Shown: positions 36,871 through 46,316 of the stretch, one piece after another
Layout: each line of letters starts with the position of its first letter
Numbering within the stretch: the stretch's first letter is position 1
Source: Granulicella sp. 5B5
Lineage (GTDB): Bacteria > Acidobacteriota > Terriglobia > Terriglobales > Acidobacteriaceae
Length of the DNA stretch: 64,000 bases
Assembly: GCF_014083945.1 (NCBI RefSeq)
Contig: NZ_CP046444.1
Span: 1,736,001-1,800,000, forward strand
Direction: 5' to 3'
The notes under the pieces: model-generated
Told to the model about the DNA's origin: nothing
Databases searched by the model: none
What the model saw: only the letters and a program-made list of their open reading frames with translations
Program-made: the position numbers and the translations under genes

Positions 36871-38682
36871 TTGGTTTTTCCCCGATCTTTCGATATTCTC
36901 CCTCGTCTTAGCCGCACGTCGTCTTTCAGCAAGCTCACTCCTCTCGCTCTTCTGCTGACGCTCGCCGGCCCAGCCTTCGCAGCGCAGCAACAGCCTGCCG
37001 CCAACACGGCTTCCTCAAGCGATCCCGTCCTCGTGCAGGCGATGGAAGCTGAGCTGCACCGCGCATTGACCGAGCTCGGCAACACGCCCGCGCGTCCCGG
37101 CAAGGACGCACCGCAGAAGCCCTACTTCCTCAGCTACTCCGTCGCCGACGCCGAGAGCGTCGTTATCACCGCGCAGTACGGCGCCATCACTTCCTCGGCC
37201 GCGCGACACTCGCGTACCGCGGACGTGCAGGTACGCATCGGCACACCGTCGCTCGACAACACGCACGACACGCACCGCAACAGCGCGCTCACCACCTATC
37301 CGCTGCCGCTCGCCGACGACCGCATGGCCATTGAACGCACGCTCTGGTACGCGACCAACCAGGGCTACGGCCGCGCGCTCGACGCCCTCGAAAAAGTGAA
37401 GACCGAGCAGCAGGTCCGCGCCAAGGAAGAGGACGCCTCGCCCGACTTCTCCGCCGAGAAACCCAGCAACGACCTCCTGCCGCCGGCCACGCCGCTCAAC
37501 GTCGACCGCACTGCATGGGAGTCGCGCCTGCGCGAGATCAGTGGCATCTTCCGCAGGTACCCGAAGATCTACTACGACATGGTCTCGCTGCAGGCCACGC
37601 ACCAGACCAACACGTACATCTCCAGCGAAGGCTCCAAGGTGCAGTCGCCCAACCAGGTCGCGCGCCTTGTCATCGTGGCGCGCACCCGCGCCGCCGACGG
37701 CATGGACCTCTTCCGCGACGAGACCTTCGAGGCCGACGCCACCGGCAATCTGCCGCCGCAAAGCGAGGTGCTCGCGAAGACTGAGGCCCTTGCGAAGAAC
37801 CTCGACGCCCTCCGCACTGCCCCCATTACCGAGCCCTACAACGGCCCCGCCATCCTCTCCGGCCGTGCGGCCGCGGTCTTCTTCCATGAGGTCCTCGGAC
37901 ATCGCCTCGAAGGCCAGCGCCAGCGCGGCGACGACGAAGGCCAGACCTTCACCAAGCTGATGGGCAAGTCCATTCTGCCCAGCTTCCTCTCCGTTGCGGA
38001 CGACCCCACCCTCGCCACCTTCGACGGCCATCCGCTCAGCGGCCACTATCTCTTCGACGACGAAGGCGAGCCCGCGCGCAAGGTAAACCTCGTCGACGAC
38101 GGCGTGCTGAAGACCTTCCTCATGTCGCGGCTGCCCGTCGCCGGCTTCTCCAGCTCCAACGGCCACGGCCGCGCCGAGACAGGCAAGATGCCCACCGGCC
38201 GCCAGGGCAACCTCATCGTCACCTCCGACAAGACCGTCAGCGACGCCGCGCTGCGCGAGATGCTGAAGTCCGAAGCGAAGAAGCAGGGCAAGACCTACGG
38301 CCTGTTCTTCGAGGACATCAGCTCGGGCTTCGCCGTCACCACGCGCCGCTCGCCGCAGGCCTTCCAGGTCATCCCTCTGGTCGTCTACCGTGTCTTCGTC
38401 GATGGCCGCCCCGACGAGCTTGTACGCGGCGTCAGCATCGTCGGCACACCCCAGGCCGCGCTCAACCGCATCCTGGCGACGGACGATCACCCCGACATCT
38501 TCAACGGCATCTGCGGCGCAGAGAGCGGCTCCGTCCCCGTCAGCGCCATCGCTCCTGCCATGCTCGTCAGCGAGATCGAAACGCAGCGCCAGGCGCAGGG
38601 CACATCGCGTCCACCCATCGTCGAGCCACCACCGCTGGATGACACACCCGCCGCAACAGCAACACCGAAGGGAGGCCGCTAA
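36871..38682 (+). CDS. Exported TldD-like metalloprotease subunit
   Basis: A 603-residue TldD/PmbA-family protein with a signal peptide (LTPLALLLTLAGPAFAAQQQ), unlike cytoplasmic E. coli TldD. The metal motif HExxxH is intact as HEVLGH at about 339-344, and GHPLSGHYLFDDEG, SRLPVAGFSSSNGHGRAE and VFVDGRPDELVRGVSIVGTP follow as in TldD. The start is TTG at 36871, the only start codon before the signal peptide, with a weak ribosome site. Its stop overlaps the start of the next gene by one base (TAATG). TldD/TldE pairs cleave or mature peptides; an exported pair would act in the periplasm. Confidence 0.92.
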   Translation: MVFPRSFDILPRLSRTSSFSKLTPLALLLTLAGPAFAAQQQPAANTASSSDPVLVQAMEAELHRALTELGNTPARPGKDAPQKPYFLSYSVADAESVVITAQYGAITSSAARHSRTADVQVRIGTPSLDNTHDTHRNSALTTYPLPLADDRMAIERTLWYATNQGYGRALDALEKVKTEQQVRAKEEDASPDFSAEKPSNDLLPPATPLNVDRTAWESRLREISGIFRRYPKIYYDMVSLQATHQTNTYISSEGSKVQSPNQVARLVIVARTRAADGMDLFRDETFEADATGNLPPQSEVLAKTEALAKNLDALRTAPITEPYNGPAILSGRAAAVFFHEVLGHRLEGQRQRGDDEGQTFTKLMGKSILPSFLSVADDPTLATFDGHPLSGHYLFDDEGEPARKVNLVDDGVLKTFLMSRLPVAGFSSSNGHGRAETGKMPTGRQGNLIVTSDKTVSDAALREMLKSEAKKQGKTYGLFFEDISSGFAVTTRRSPQAFQVIPLVVYRVFVDGRPDELVRGVSIVGTPQAALNRILATDDHPDIFNGICGAESGSVPVSAIAPAMLVSEIETQRQAQGTSRPPIVEPPPLDDTPAATATPKGGR

Positions 38683-40361
38683 TGAAAATCCTCTCTACAC
38701 TGCTCATCCTCGGCTTCACCGCAGCTCCCGCACTCGCGCAGGTCGCCGATGCTAAACCCGACACTGCTGCCATCGCCGCCACCACTAAAGTCACCGACCC
38801 GCTGCTGCTCGCGATGCAGCAGGAGCTCACCCGCGAGCAGGCGAAGCTCGTGCTGCCCGGCCTGCAGCGGCCGTACTACATGCAGTACCGGCTCGAAGAC
38901 ATCGCATCATGGGAGGCTGTCGCCAACTACGGCGCGCTCACCAGCGATAACGCCAACCACCAGCGTGTCGTCCGAGTCGAGGTCCGCGTCGGCGACTATA
39001 CCTCTGACTCCAGCTCCGCGCGTGGCGAAGGCACCCTGCAGCTCGCGCCGGAAGACAACGATCCCGCCGCGCTCAAGTACGCACTCTGGACCGCAACCGA
39101 CGAGGCCTACAAGAACGCCCTGCGCGCCTACGCCGCCAAGCAGGCCACGCTCAAGCAGTTCCAAACGCCGCCCACCGCCAGCGACTTTACGCCCGCCAAA
39201 CCCGTCACCGAGATTGAGCCCGTCCTCACACTCGACATCGACCGCGATGAGTGGAAGCGCCGCATCGTGGATGCCAGCGGACTCTTCGCCTCCTCGCCCG
39301 AGACGCGCTCCTTCGCCAACACGGTTCAGGGCTCCACCGCCAACGTCACCGCGGTCGTCATCAACCGCTACACCGTCTCCACCGACGGCACGGTCATGCG
39401 CCACGGCTACGCCGAGTACTCCGACTCCATCTCCATCGCAGGCCAGGCCTCCGATGGCATGGAGCTCGCGCGAGCCAACGGCTCCACGGCCACCACCGCC
39501 GCAGGCCTTGAGGACGCAGCCGCACTCCACAAGCGCACCCTCACCAACCTGCTCAGCTTCCACGCGCTCTGCGACGCGCCCATCGTCGGCGCGGAGGATT
39601 ATCACGGTCCGGTTCTATTCTCCGGCGACGCCGCTGCCGATGTCTTCAACCACCTCTTCGTCCCCAACGTCGAGGCCGACCGCCCCGACATCGGTACCGC
39701 CGCGCGCACGCAGGGAGCGTATCAATCCAGCTACCGCACACCCGTGCTGCCCGCGTTCCTCACCGTCATCGACGACCCCACGATGAAGTCCTTCGAAGGC
39801 CACGCGCTCTTTGGTTCCTACAAGGTGGATGACGAAGGCGTCCCGGTCGCTCCCGTCACCATCGTGGACCACGGCAAGCTCGTCAACTACCTCATCGGCC
39901 GCGAGCCCGTGAAGGACTTCCCCGCCTCCAACGGCCACGGTCGCGCTGCGCTTGGGCAAGGGGCGCGCTCCAAGGCTGGCGTCATCCTCATCAAGCCGCT
40001 CGCACCGCTTACGGATGCCGCTCTGCATGCCAAGCTTCTCGCCATCGCAAAGCAGCAGGGCCGAGACGTGTACGAAGTAGAAACCCTCGGCGGTGAGCTG
40101 ACACCGCGCCTGCTCTATCGCGTCTCACCCGACGGCAAGCGCACGCTGGTTCGTGGCGCACTCTTCGACGAGCTCGATCAGCGCGCCATCCGCAGCGGCA
40201 TCCTCGCCGCCGGCGGCAGGGACTATGTCGCCCAGACCGCCGCGCCAGTCCCAGAGTCCACCATCGCCCCTGAAGTCCTCTTCGAAGACATCGGTGTGAA
40301 ACGTGCCAACGAAGAGCAGCAGAAGCTGCCGTACTACCCGCCGCCGGAAACAAAGCAGTAG
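38682..40361 (+). CDS. Exported TldE/PmbA-like partner without the metal motif
   Basis: A 559-residue paralogue of the preceding gene, also exported (MKILSTLLILGFTAAPALAQ). The alignment is clear along the whole length (GHALFGSYKVDDEGVPVAP against GHPLSGHYLFDDEGEPARK; REPVKDFPASNGHGRAALG against SRLPVAGFSSSNGHGRAE). At the zinc-site position it reads VFNHLFVPN (about 321-329), so the HExxxH motif is lost. This is the relation of TldE to TldD: an inactive partner in a heterodimer. The TAATG overlap indicates translational coupling. Confidence 0.9.
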   Translation: MKILSTLLILGFTAAPALAQVADAKPDTAAIAATTKVTDPLLLAMQQELTREQAKLVLPGLQRPYYMQYRLEDIASWEAVANYGALTSDNANHQRVVRVEVRVGDYTSDSSSARGEGTLQLAPEDNDPAALKYALWTATDEAYKNALRAYAAKQATLKQFQTPPTASDFTPAKPVTEIEPVLTLDIDRDEWKRRIVDASGLFASSPETRSFANTVQGSTANVTAVVINRYTVSTDGTVMRHGYAEYSDSISIAGQASDGMELARANGSTATTAAGLEDAAALHKRTLTNLLSFHALCDAPIVGAEDYHGPVLFSGDAAADVFNHLFVPNVEADRPDIGTAARTQGAYQSSYRTPVLPAFLTVIDDPTMKSFEGHALFGSYKVDDEGVPVAPVTIVDHGKLVNYLIGREPVKDFPASNGHGRAALGQGARSKAGVILIKPLAPLTDAALHAKLLAIAKQQGRDVYEVETLGGELTPRLLYRVSPDGKRTLVRGALFDELDQRAIRSGILAAGGRDYVAQTAAPVPESTIAPEVLFEDIGVKRANEEQQKLPYYPPPETKQ

Positions 40362-40398
40362 AGGAGTAGAGAGTGAGAATTTACCTTTCTACTCCTCT
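40360..40398. terminator. AGAGGAGTAGA hairpin between convergent genes
   Basis: AGAGGAGTAGA (40360-40370, overlapping the stop codon) and TCTACTCCTCT (40388-40398) are perfect 11-base inverted copies with a 17-base loop. The sequence belongs to the AGTAG-type repeat family of this window and probably doubles as a terminator. Confidence 0.6.
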
Positions 40399-40402
40399 GG
40401 CC

Positions 40403-41182
40403 TCAATCAATCCTCACCAAATACGGCAGCGCATACGGAAACGGTTTTCCGATCCAATCCACCACGGCCTCAGCCTGCATCCTCGCATGGTCAGCCGGAT
40501 CGATCCGCACCCAATATCCCGTTGGCCCCGCGAACTCTGTCACCCGCGCGCCGCGATAGCGCTGCAGCAGTGCGCTCTTCAGGTCCATCGCATCCTGCTC
40601 TGTCTTGAAGGCCCCGGTCTGCACCGCCCAGCGGCCTGCTGGGTCGAGGCTCTCATGTGGAAACGCCTCAATCTTCACCTTGATGATCCCCGCGCGCACG
40701 CCACCGATCGCCTCCGCGGCGCCCTTCGACAGATCGAGAATTCTGTCCGGCGCAAACGGCCCGCGGTCCGTGATCCGCACCAACACTTGCTCGCCGTTGG
40801 CCAGGTTCGTCACCCGCACGGTCGTGCCCAGCGGAAGCGTCCGGTGCGCCGCTGTCAGCCCATTCTGGTTATAGGTCGTTCCGTCCGCCGCGGCATGGTG
40901 GTGATAGTTCGGCCCATACCAGCTCGCCAGCCCAGTCTCGGTATAGACAGGCCGCACACTCGTGCTGTCATAAAACCCAGGCGCTGCCTTGGGGTGCGAG
41001 TAGTCCGTGCGCCCCGGCTCATACACCGGCGGGGGTGGCGGCTGATACGTCGCCCGCGTGTTCGTGTTGTGGTGGCACCCGGTGGTCGCGAGCATCGCTC
41101 CAGCCGCCAATGCCAGCGCCGTCACACGTACAGCGGCACATCCTCTGCTCTCGGTTTTCTCCAGGCCCGTCACAGTCTCCAT
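40403..41182 (-). CDS. rlpA: RlpA-family lytic transglycosylase lipoprotein with SPOR domain
   Basis: A 259-residue cell-wall protein. The N-terminus ends in a lipobox (ALAAGAMLATTGC), so it should be an outer- or inner-membrane lipoprotein. A Pro-rich linker leads to the double-psi beta-barrel (GLASWYGPNYHHH, TAAHRTLPLGTTVRVTN, VRITDRGPFAPDRILDLS), with the catalytic Asp expected in ITDRGP. A SPOR domain follows (GRWAVQTGAFKTEQDAMDLK), which binds denuded septal glycan. The start is taken at ATG 41182; a TTG at 41209 is possible. It is convergent with the TldE-like gene. Confidence 0.93.
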   Translation of the reverse strand: METVTGLEKTESRGCAAVRVTALALAAGAMLATTGCHHNTNTRATYQPPPPPVYEPGRTDYSHPKAAPGFYDSTSVRPVYTETGLASWYGPNYHHHAAADGTTYNQNGLTAAHRTLPLGTTVRVTNLANGEQVLVRITDRGPFAPDRILDLSKGAAEAIGGVRAGIIKVKIEAFPHESLDPAGRWAVQTGAFKTEQDAMDLKSALLQRYRGARVTEFAGPTGYWVRIDPADHARMQAEAVVDWIGKPFPYALPYLVRID

Positions 41183-41397
41183 GATTCGTTCCCGTCCTGC
41201 CCGAGTCAACGCGCACGTATCGAACTCGATACACCCCCCTTTCCTGCGCGCAGCCTTTGTCGTTCATACTCCTGTTATCTTGTACAACCTCCGGCGTCCC
41301 GGCAGCGTCCCTCTTTACTACTGATGAGTTCCCGGAAGATGAGCAGCGTAGCGAGCTTATACGTGCCGGCAAGAAGATTCCCTGCACTGAGAAAGGC

Positions 41398-42222
41398 ATG
41401 ATGAGTTCTTTACCCGTACTGCACCGGAGAACAGATACCTGTGCTGCGCCGAAACACTTAGCAGCCGCCATAGGTACCTTGTTGTCCGTCCTTCTGCTCC
41501 TCGCGTTCGCCGCGCCCGCACTCGCGCAAACGGCCGAAGACGCTTCCGTGGCCGTGCTGCCTGACGCTCCCCGCCCTTCGCTGGCCGAAGCCCAGAGCAC
41601 CGGCCCCGCGCCCTCCGCCGCCGTCAGGCAGTCCGGAACCATTGTTGCGCCGATCACCGAAAAGTACATCCCCGATGGAGTTCAGGCACCTCCACTCACC
41701 GCGGCCGACAAGATCGACCAGACCGCTCACGATCTCTACACACCCGCCAGTTTCATCGGCTTCGTGGTCGCCGCGGGATACTCCCACATCGTCCGCGGTC
41801 AGCCCAACTATGGCGCGGACCGCGCCGCGTTCGGCCAGCGCATCGGTGCCGCCGCCATCCGCGACACCTCGCAAGATGTATTTCAGGGCATGGTCTTTGC
41901 ACCCCTGCTGCACCAGGACCCCCGTTACTATCGCGAAGGCGACAGCTACAGCGTCCCTCATCGCCTTCTCTACGCCATCACCCGTCCGCTCATCACCCGC
42001 GATGACGACGGCCACCAGCGCCTCAACAGCTCGCTCCTGCTGGGCTATGCGTCCGCCGCCGGACTCACCGCCGCGTATTATCCAGAGAGCAATCACAACT
42101 TACACGATGTCAGCAGCACCTTCGGCGCCTCCATCGGCGGAGCAGCCCTGGGCTTCGCCTTTCGCGAATTCACCGGAGACGCTACAAGGCTCATACACCG
42201 GCATCATACTGAGGGGCAGTAG
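41398..42222 (+). CDS. Exported LPDAP-motif protein A, function unknown
   Basis: A 274-residue protein with a signal peptide (LAAAIGTLLSVLLLLAFAAP, cleavage near ALAQT). Shortly after it comes VLPDAPRPS. The body contains ADKIDQTAHDLYTPASFIGF, RDTSQDVFQGMVFAPLLHQDPRYYREG and HDVSSTFGASIGGAALGF. The DPRYY segment and the overall plan recur in the next gene. The start is one of two adjacent ATGs (41398, 41401) after GAAAGG. Glycine- and alanine-rich amphipathic segments suggest membrane or outer-membrane association. I do not know a named family. Confidence 0.75.
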   Translation: MMSSLPVLHRRTDTCAAPKHLAAAIGTLLSVLLLLAFAAPALAQTAEDASVAVLPDAPRPSLAEAQSTGPAPSAAVRQSGTIVAPITEKYIPDGVQAPPLTAADKIDQTAHDLYTPASFIGFVVAAGYSHIVRGQPNYGADRAAFGQRIGAAAIRDTSQDVFQGMVFAPLLHQDPRYYREGDSYSVPHRLLYAITRPLITRDDDGHQRLNSSLLLGYASAAGLTAAYYPESNHNLHDVSSTFGASIGGAALGFAFREFTGDATRLIHRHHTEGQ

Positions 42223-42249
42223 GGGACTGCGCAGGAACGGAAGCAGAGC

Positions 42250-43188
42250 ATGCCGGTACACCAAACCACACTTTTCAAACGAACACAGACTCCCAGCCCC
42301 GCGGCGCTCTTATTCACCTTGCCTTGGCGGCCTCTTGCCGCAGCCGCATGCCTCGCCCTTGCTACGCACATGGCGGCTCAGGACCTGCCCGACGCCCCCA
42401 GCACGGTTCTCTTTGCCGGCGCACAGCAACCGCAAACGCCCTCCAACAATCGGCAATCAAATCCGGCCCAGGCCGCGGCCGACCAGGCAGCCTCGGCGTC
42501 AACCAGGCTGCCGCCCTGCAACAGAATCAACTGGGGCTGGCGCATCCATAACGGGCCCAAAGTGAGCGGCCCCTGCCAGGAAGACCCGTTGCAGCTCATC
42601 GTCAACCCCGGCGACGTCACCCCGCTCACGCCCACGGACAAGCTGGTCCTCGCCGGGCGCGTCACGGTTGACCCCTTCAACCTCATTACGGTCACCGGGT
42701 ACTCCGCCATCTTTGTCGCCGCCAACGCGCACTCCGCCTACGGCCCGGGACTCAAGGGCTTCGGCAAGCTCACCGGCTACAGCCTCCTCGGCGACGCGCA
42801 GGGAAACTTCCTCGGCATCTACGCCATCCCCGTCCTCGCGCATGAGGACCCCCGCTACCACCGCATGCCCGGCAGCCCTGTCCACCGCCGCATCCTGCAT
42901 GCTCTCGTGCACACCGTCGTCAGCCAACACGACGACGGCTCGCTCATGCCCAACTACGCCACCCTGCTCACCTACCCCATCAGCGCCGAGCTCTCCAACC
43001 TCTACGTTCCCGGCATCGGTTCGAATGGCCCCTCCACCGCCAAGCGCATCCTGCTGGGCTACGCCACAGACCCCTCAGGCGCCCTCATCGCCGAGTTCCT
43101 CCCCGACGTCGCCAAACGCATCCACATTCACGTAGTCTTCGTCCAGCAGATTCTGCTTCAGGTTGAAAACAACAGCAGAGCGCAGTGA
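42250..43188 (+). CDS. Exported LPDAP-motif protein B, paralogue of the preceding gene
   Basis: A 312-residue protein, 27 bases downstream of its paralogue. The signal peptide (cleavage near HMAAQ) is directly followed by DLPDAPSTVL. A Cys pair (LPPCNRINWGW, VSGPCQEDP) and the order TPTDKLVLAGRVTVDPFNL, GYSLLGDAQGNFLGIYAIPVLAHEDPRYHR, HTVVSQHDDGSLMPNYATLL parallel the first protein (HQDPRYYREG, TRDDDGHQRLNSSLLLGYA). The shared H-x-DPRY and D-D-G segments may be functional. A bidirectional terminator lies beyond the stop. Confidence 0.75.
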   Translation: MPVHQTTLFKRTQTPSPAALLFTLPWRPLAAAACLALATHMAAQDLPDAPSTVLFAGAQQPQTPSNNRQSNPAQAAADQAASASTRLPPCNRINWGWRIHNGPKVSGPCQEDPLQLIVNPGDVTPLTPTDKLVLAGRVTVDPFNLITVTGYSAIFVAANAHSAYGPGLKGFGKLTGYSLLGDAQGNFLGIYAIPVLAHEDPRYHRMPGSPVHRRILHALVHTVVSQHDDGSLMPNYATLLTYPISAELSNLYVPGIGSNGPSTAKRILLGYATDPSGALIAEFLPDVAKRIHIHVVFVQQILLQVENNSRAQ

Positions 43189-43221
43189 GACGGATGGTAG
43201 TGAGTAGATGGTAGAAAAACA

Positions 43222-43248
43222 AAGGCCGCCGATATCCTCGGCGGCCTT
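43222..43248. terminator. Bidirectional terminator between LPDAP gene B and bamA
   Basis: AAGGCCGCCGA (43222-43232) pairs perfectly with TCGGCGGCCTT (43238-43248) around TATCC. AAAAAC lies on the left, so it can serve bamA as well as the plus-strand gene. Confidence 0.85.
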
Positions 43249-43254
43249 CATCAC

Positions 43255-43282
43255 TATTCACTACTGTCTATTCACTACTGTC
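43255..43282. repeat. Tandem 14-mer TATTCACTACTGTC
   Basis: Two exact adjacent copies of the 14-mer, just outside the bamA stop codon. Confidence 0.75.
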
Positions 43283-43286
43283 TGCC

Positions 43287-46200
43287 CTAGAACGTCGTGC
43301 TCACCGTCAGGCGGAACGTCTTCCTCGGCTCACGCAGGAGGTAGTCCGCACCATAGAACTGCACTGCCTGCTGGAAGCTGTACAAACCAGCCTCGCTGTT
43401 GGGGAACAGGTTCCTGAAGCATGCCGTCGAGCCGGCCGAGCAGTAGATCGGCAGAGCCAGCTGCTGCGGCAGGCTCTTGTACAGACGCAGCGGGTTGTAC
43501 GCGTAGTACAGCCGCAGCGGCGCATTCACAATGGGCAGAACCACCTGCAGCTCACCGCCGTTCGACATACGCGGCACGTAGTTCGAGCCCGGCACCGTGT
43601 TCAGGTACAGCGGAAACTTCACCGACTGGCCACCGAAGCACGCGCCATTGATGATCGTCGGGCAGCCATACAGCGGGCTGTTCAGTGTCGAAACGCCCTG
43701 CACGCTCTGCCGCAGCTGCGCGCTCTGCAGGTCGAAGTCCATGCCGAAGTCCGTGAACAGTGCGAACGTCACCTGGTTCACAATCGGGATACGGTACTCC
43801 AGGTTGGCCGTGAAGTTCGTGTCGCCACCCACCGCAGAGAGGCGGTAGATCGGCAGCGGGATCGTCACATTGCCCAACGCCGGGTTGGTCGGATCGCGCG
43901 GCACCGGCGAGCCGTCCGGGTTCGTCAGGTTGAAGTTCACCTTCGTCGGAATGAACGTGTACGGCGAGCTCGAACGGATGTCGAAGCCGCGCACCTCGTT
44001 CTCGCCGCCCGAGTAGATACGCGCGAACGGAGGCGCTACTTCGCCGCCGTATCCGCCGATCGTGGAGAACAGCAGGCGATAGCCCAGCACATTGTGTCCC
44101 TCGCGGCTCACCTTCAGCCCCTTCATCGGGAAGAACTGCCGGAAGCTGACCGACGGCGCGTAGTACTTCGTGTTGCCGCCCGCGCCCGCAATCTGCACCG
44201 CGACGTTGAAGTCCTTGCCGTTGTGCGGGCCTACCGCGCGGTCCAGCGTCGAGAAGCTGAACGACGGCGTTATCATGCTGGTCACAATGCCGTTCAACTG
44301 GTCCTGGCCGGCCACGCCCGAGCGGAACGCCAGCGTCTGGAAGACATTCAGCGTGTTCTGGTTGAACGTCGTAATGCCCGACCGCGACAGCGAGTACGAG
44401 ATACCCACGCGCGCCACGCCCGAACGCCGGAACAGCTTCCGCAGCGCCGTGCTGGTCGAAAGCGTCACGCCCTTCGTCGACTGGTTGTAGTTATTCAGCA
44501 GCGAGTTCTGCGCGTTCGTCAGGTTCGCGCTCTGCCCGTTCGCGATCGCGTAGCTCTTCGCCGGGTTGTAGTCGAACTTCGAATCGAACACCTGCACGCC
44601 CAGCGACACCGGCTTGTTCCGCAGGTACGGCTCCGTAAACCCAAGGCTCAGGTTGCGCGACAGGTCGCCGATGTTCGCGTTCACACTCAGCGTCTCGCCC
44701 AGGCCGAGGAAGTTGTTCGTCTCGTAGTTCGTCCCGAGGAACGAGCCCGAAAGCCCGCTGATGCCGCCGTTCAGGCCGATGGAGTTCTTGCCCTTTTCGT
44801 GCAGCTTGATCAGCAGGTCCACCGTGTTGTTGTCCGCGTTCTGCCGCGTCTCCACATCGGTGTCGCTCTTCAGCGTGTCGAAGTAGTTCAACTGGTTCAA
44901 ACGCAGCAGCGACAGGTCGACGAGCCGGCTGTTATACACCTGGCCCTCTTCCACTAACAGCTCGCGGCGGATCACCTTGTCGCGGGTGATCGTGTTGCCC
45001 GTAAACTCGATGCGCGAGATGTAGAACGGCTTGCCTTCGTCGATATCGACGTTCAGGTACACCAGCTTCTTCGCTTCGTCCACGCGCGGCGTCGGCGTAC
45101 CGACCATGTTGATGTAGCCGCCCTCGCCATACGCTTTGCGCAAAGCTTCCAGCCCTTTGCCGAACAGCGTCGCGTTGAAGTACTCACCGTCCTTCACCGC
45201 GAACTGCGCGCGCAGCGCCTTGCTGTTGCTATAGGCCTTGTTGCCGCTGAACGTAATGCCGCCCAGCCGGTAGCGCTCACCCTCTTCCACCGGGATCAGG
45301 ATATCCACCCGCTTGCCCGTCGAGGGATGCAGTGTGAGCGGGTTGATGCCGCCCGCGTTGCGCACGTTGGTCTGCGGCTCGCCGGTAATGGCCTTGAAGT
45401 AACCCTTGTCGCGATACGCCTGGCGCACACGCTCGGCGTCCTCGTCCAGCTTGCTGGCGTCGAACGTCCGCGGAAAGATGTTCTCCAGAATGATCGAGTG
45501 CGGAATGCCAATCGGCTTCAGGTTCTTCATCGCCTCAACCAACTCGCGATGGTTCAGCGCCTTGTTGCCGTCGAACGCTATCTTGCCCACCTTCACGGTC
45601 GGGCCTTCCTTCACGTTGAAGGTCAGCGATACGGCGGCCGGCGGGATCGTCTTGATCTCCGTTTTGATCGTCGCAAACTGGTGACCGTGCTCGCCGAGCA
45701 TCTCCTGCAGCACAACTTCGGCGCGCTTCACCTTGGTCGGGTCGTACTGGCTCTCAACCGTCAGCCCGACCTTCTCCTTCTTGAACCGGTCCAGCACGTC
45801 CGAAACTGAGACCGCGTTCAGGCCCTTGTAGTTGATCTCGCGGATCGTCGGCTTCTCGCGGACATAGATCTCCAGCTGCACGCACGCCGGCGTGTCAATC
45901 CGCTCGATCCGTACATCGTCGAAGTACCCGGTGTTCCACAGCGAGTTGAAGTCCCGCTCTACCACCGCCGGGTCATACGGGTCGCCCGGCCGCGAGAACA
46001 ATCGCGCCAGGATCGACTCCTTCGGAATACGACGGTTGCCGATCACCTGCGGCTGGCACAGCGGCTGCGGCGCCTGATCGGCTGAAAACCGCTGCGGGGC
46101 CTTGATCGGAGCACTACTCTGGGCCTCTACGCTGGTCGAAAATCCCGGGACGGCCGCGAACAACAGCGCCGCGCCCAAAGTCGCACCCACCCCGATACGG

Positions 46201-46316
46201 CGCAGCCCGGCCCGCTGGCCAGGGCGCTGCCTGTCGGAGTCGCTCGCACACGCAGGCACAGACTGTGTCTTGCAGGGCTGAATCTTGCTATTCAAAGAGC
46301 TCGCGCTCACTCGCAT
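43287..46316 (-). CDS. bamA: Outer-membrane protein assembly factor BamA
   Basis: A protein of about 1009 residues that folds beta-barrel proteins into the outer membrane. After the signal peptide (GATLGAALLFAAVPG, cleavage near VEAQS) come POTRA domains (for example IGNRRIPKESILARLFSRPG, IREINYKGLNAVSVSDVLD, GGITFSGNKAYSNSKALRAQ, ISRIEFTGNTITRDKVIRRE). The barrel begins near NSIGLNGGISGLSGSFLG and contains the lid-lock motif in GGENEVRGFDIRSSSPY. It ends LTVSTTF. The start is placed at ATG 46316, which gives a long n-region; an open frame continues to 46487, so this start is uncertain. Length exceeds E. coli BamA (810) through barrel-loop insertions. It is divergent from frr. Confidence 0.95.
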   Translation of the reverse strand: MRVSASSLNSKIQPCKTQSVPACASDSDRQRPGQRAGLRRIGVGATLGAALLFAAVPGFSTSVEAQSSAPIKAPQRFSADQAPQPLCQPQVIGNRRIPKESILARLFSRPGDPYDPAVVERDFNSLWNTGYFDDVRIERIDTPACVQLEIYVREKPTIREINYKGLNAVSVSDVLDRFKKEKVGLTVESQYDPTKVKRAEVVLQEMLGEHGHQFATIKTEIKTIPPAAVSLTFNVKEGPTVKVGKIAFDGNKALNHRELVEAMKNLKPIGIPHSIILENIFPRTFDASKLDEDAERVRQAYRDKGYFKAITGEPQTNVRNAGGINPLTLHPSTGKRVDILIPVEEGERYRLGGITFSGNKAYSNSKALRAQFAVKDGEYFNATLFGKGLEALRKAYGEGGYINMVGTPTPRVDEAKKLVYLNVDIDEGKPFYISRIEFTGNTITRDKVIRRELLVEEGQVYNSRLVDLSLLRLNQLNYFDTLKSDTDVETRQNADNNTVDLLIKLHEKGKNSIGLNGGISGLSGSFLGTNYETNNFLGLGETLSVNANIGDLSRNLSLGFTEPYLRNKPVSLGVQVFDSKFDYNPAKSYAIANGQSANLTNAQNSLLNNYNQSTKGVTLSTSTALRKLFRRSGVARVGISYSLSRSGITTFNQNTLNVFQTLAFRSGVAGQDQLNGIVTSMITPSFSFSTLDRAVGPHNGKDFNVAVQIAGAGGNTKYYAPSVSFRQFFPMKGLKVSREGHNVLGYRLLFSTIGGYGGEVAPPFARIYSGGENEVRGFDIRSSSPYTFIPTKVNFNLTNPDGSPVPRDPTNPALGNVTIPLPIYRLSAVGGDTNFTANLEYRIPIVNQVTFALFTDFGMDFDLQSAQLRQSVQGVSTLNSPLYGCPTIINGACFGGQSVKFPLYLNTVPGSNYVPRMSNGGELQVVLPIVNAPLRLYYAYNPLRLYKSLPQQLALPIYCSAGSTACFRNLFPNSEAGLYSFQQAVQFYGADYLLREPRKTFRLTVSTTF

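Noticed and set aside
37015-38490. A 491-codon minus-strand frame
   Set aside because: Antisense to the TldD-like gene, composed of Val/Gly/Glu/Arg-rich sequence typical of shadows of GC-rich genes.
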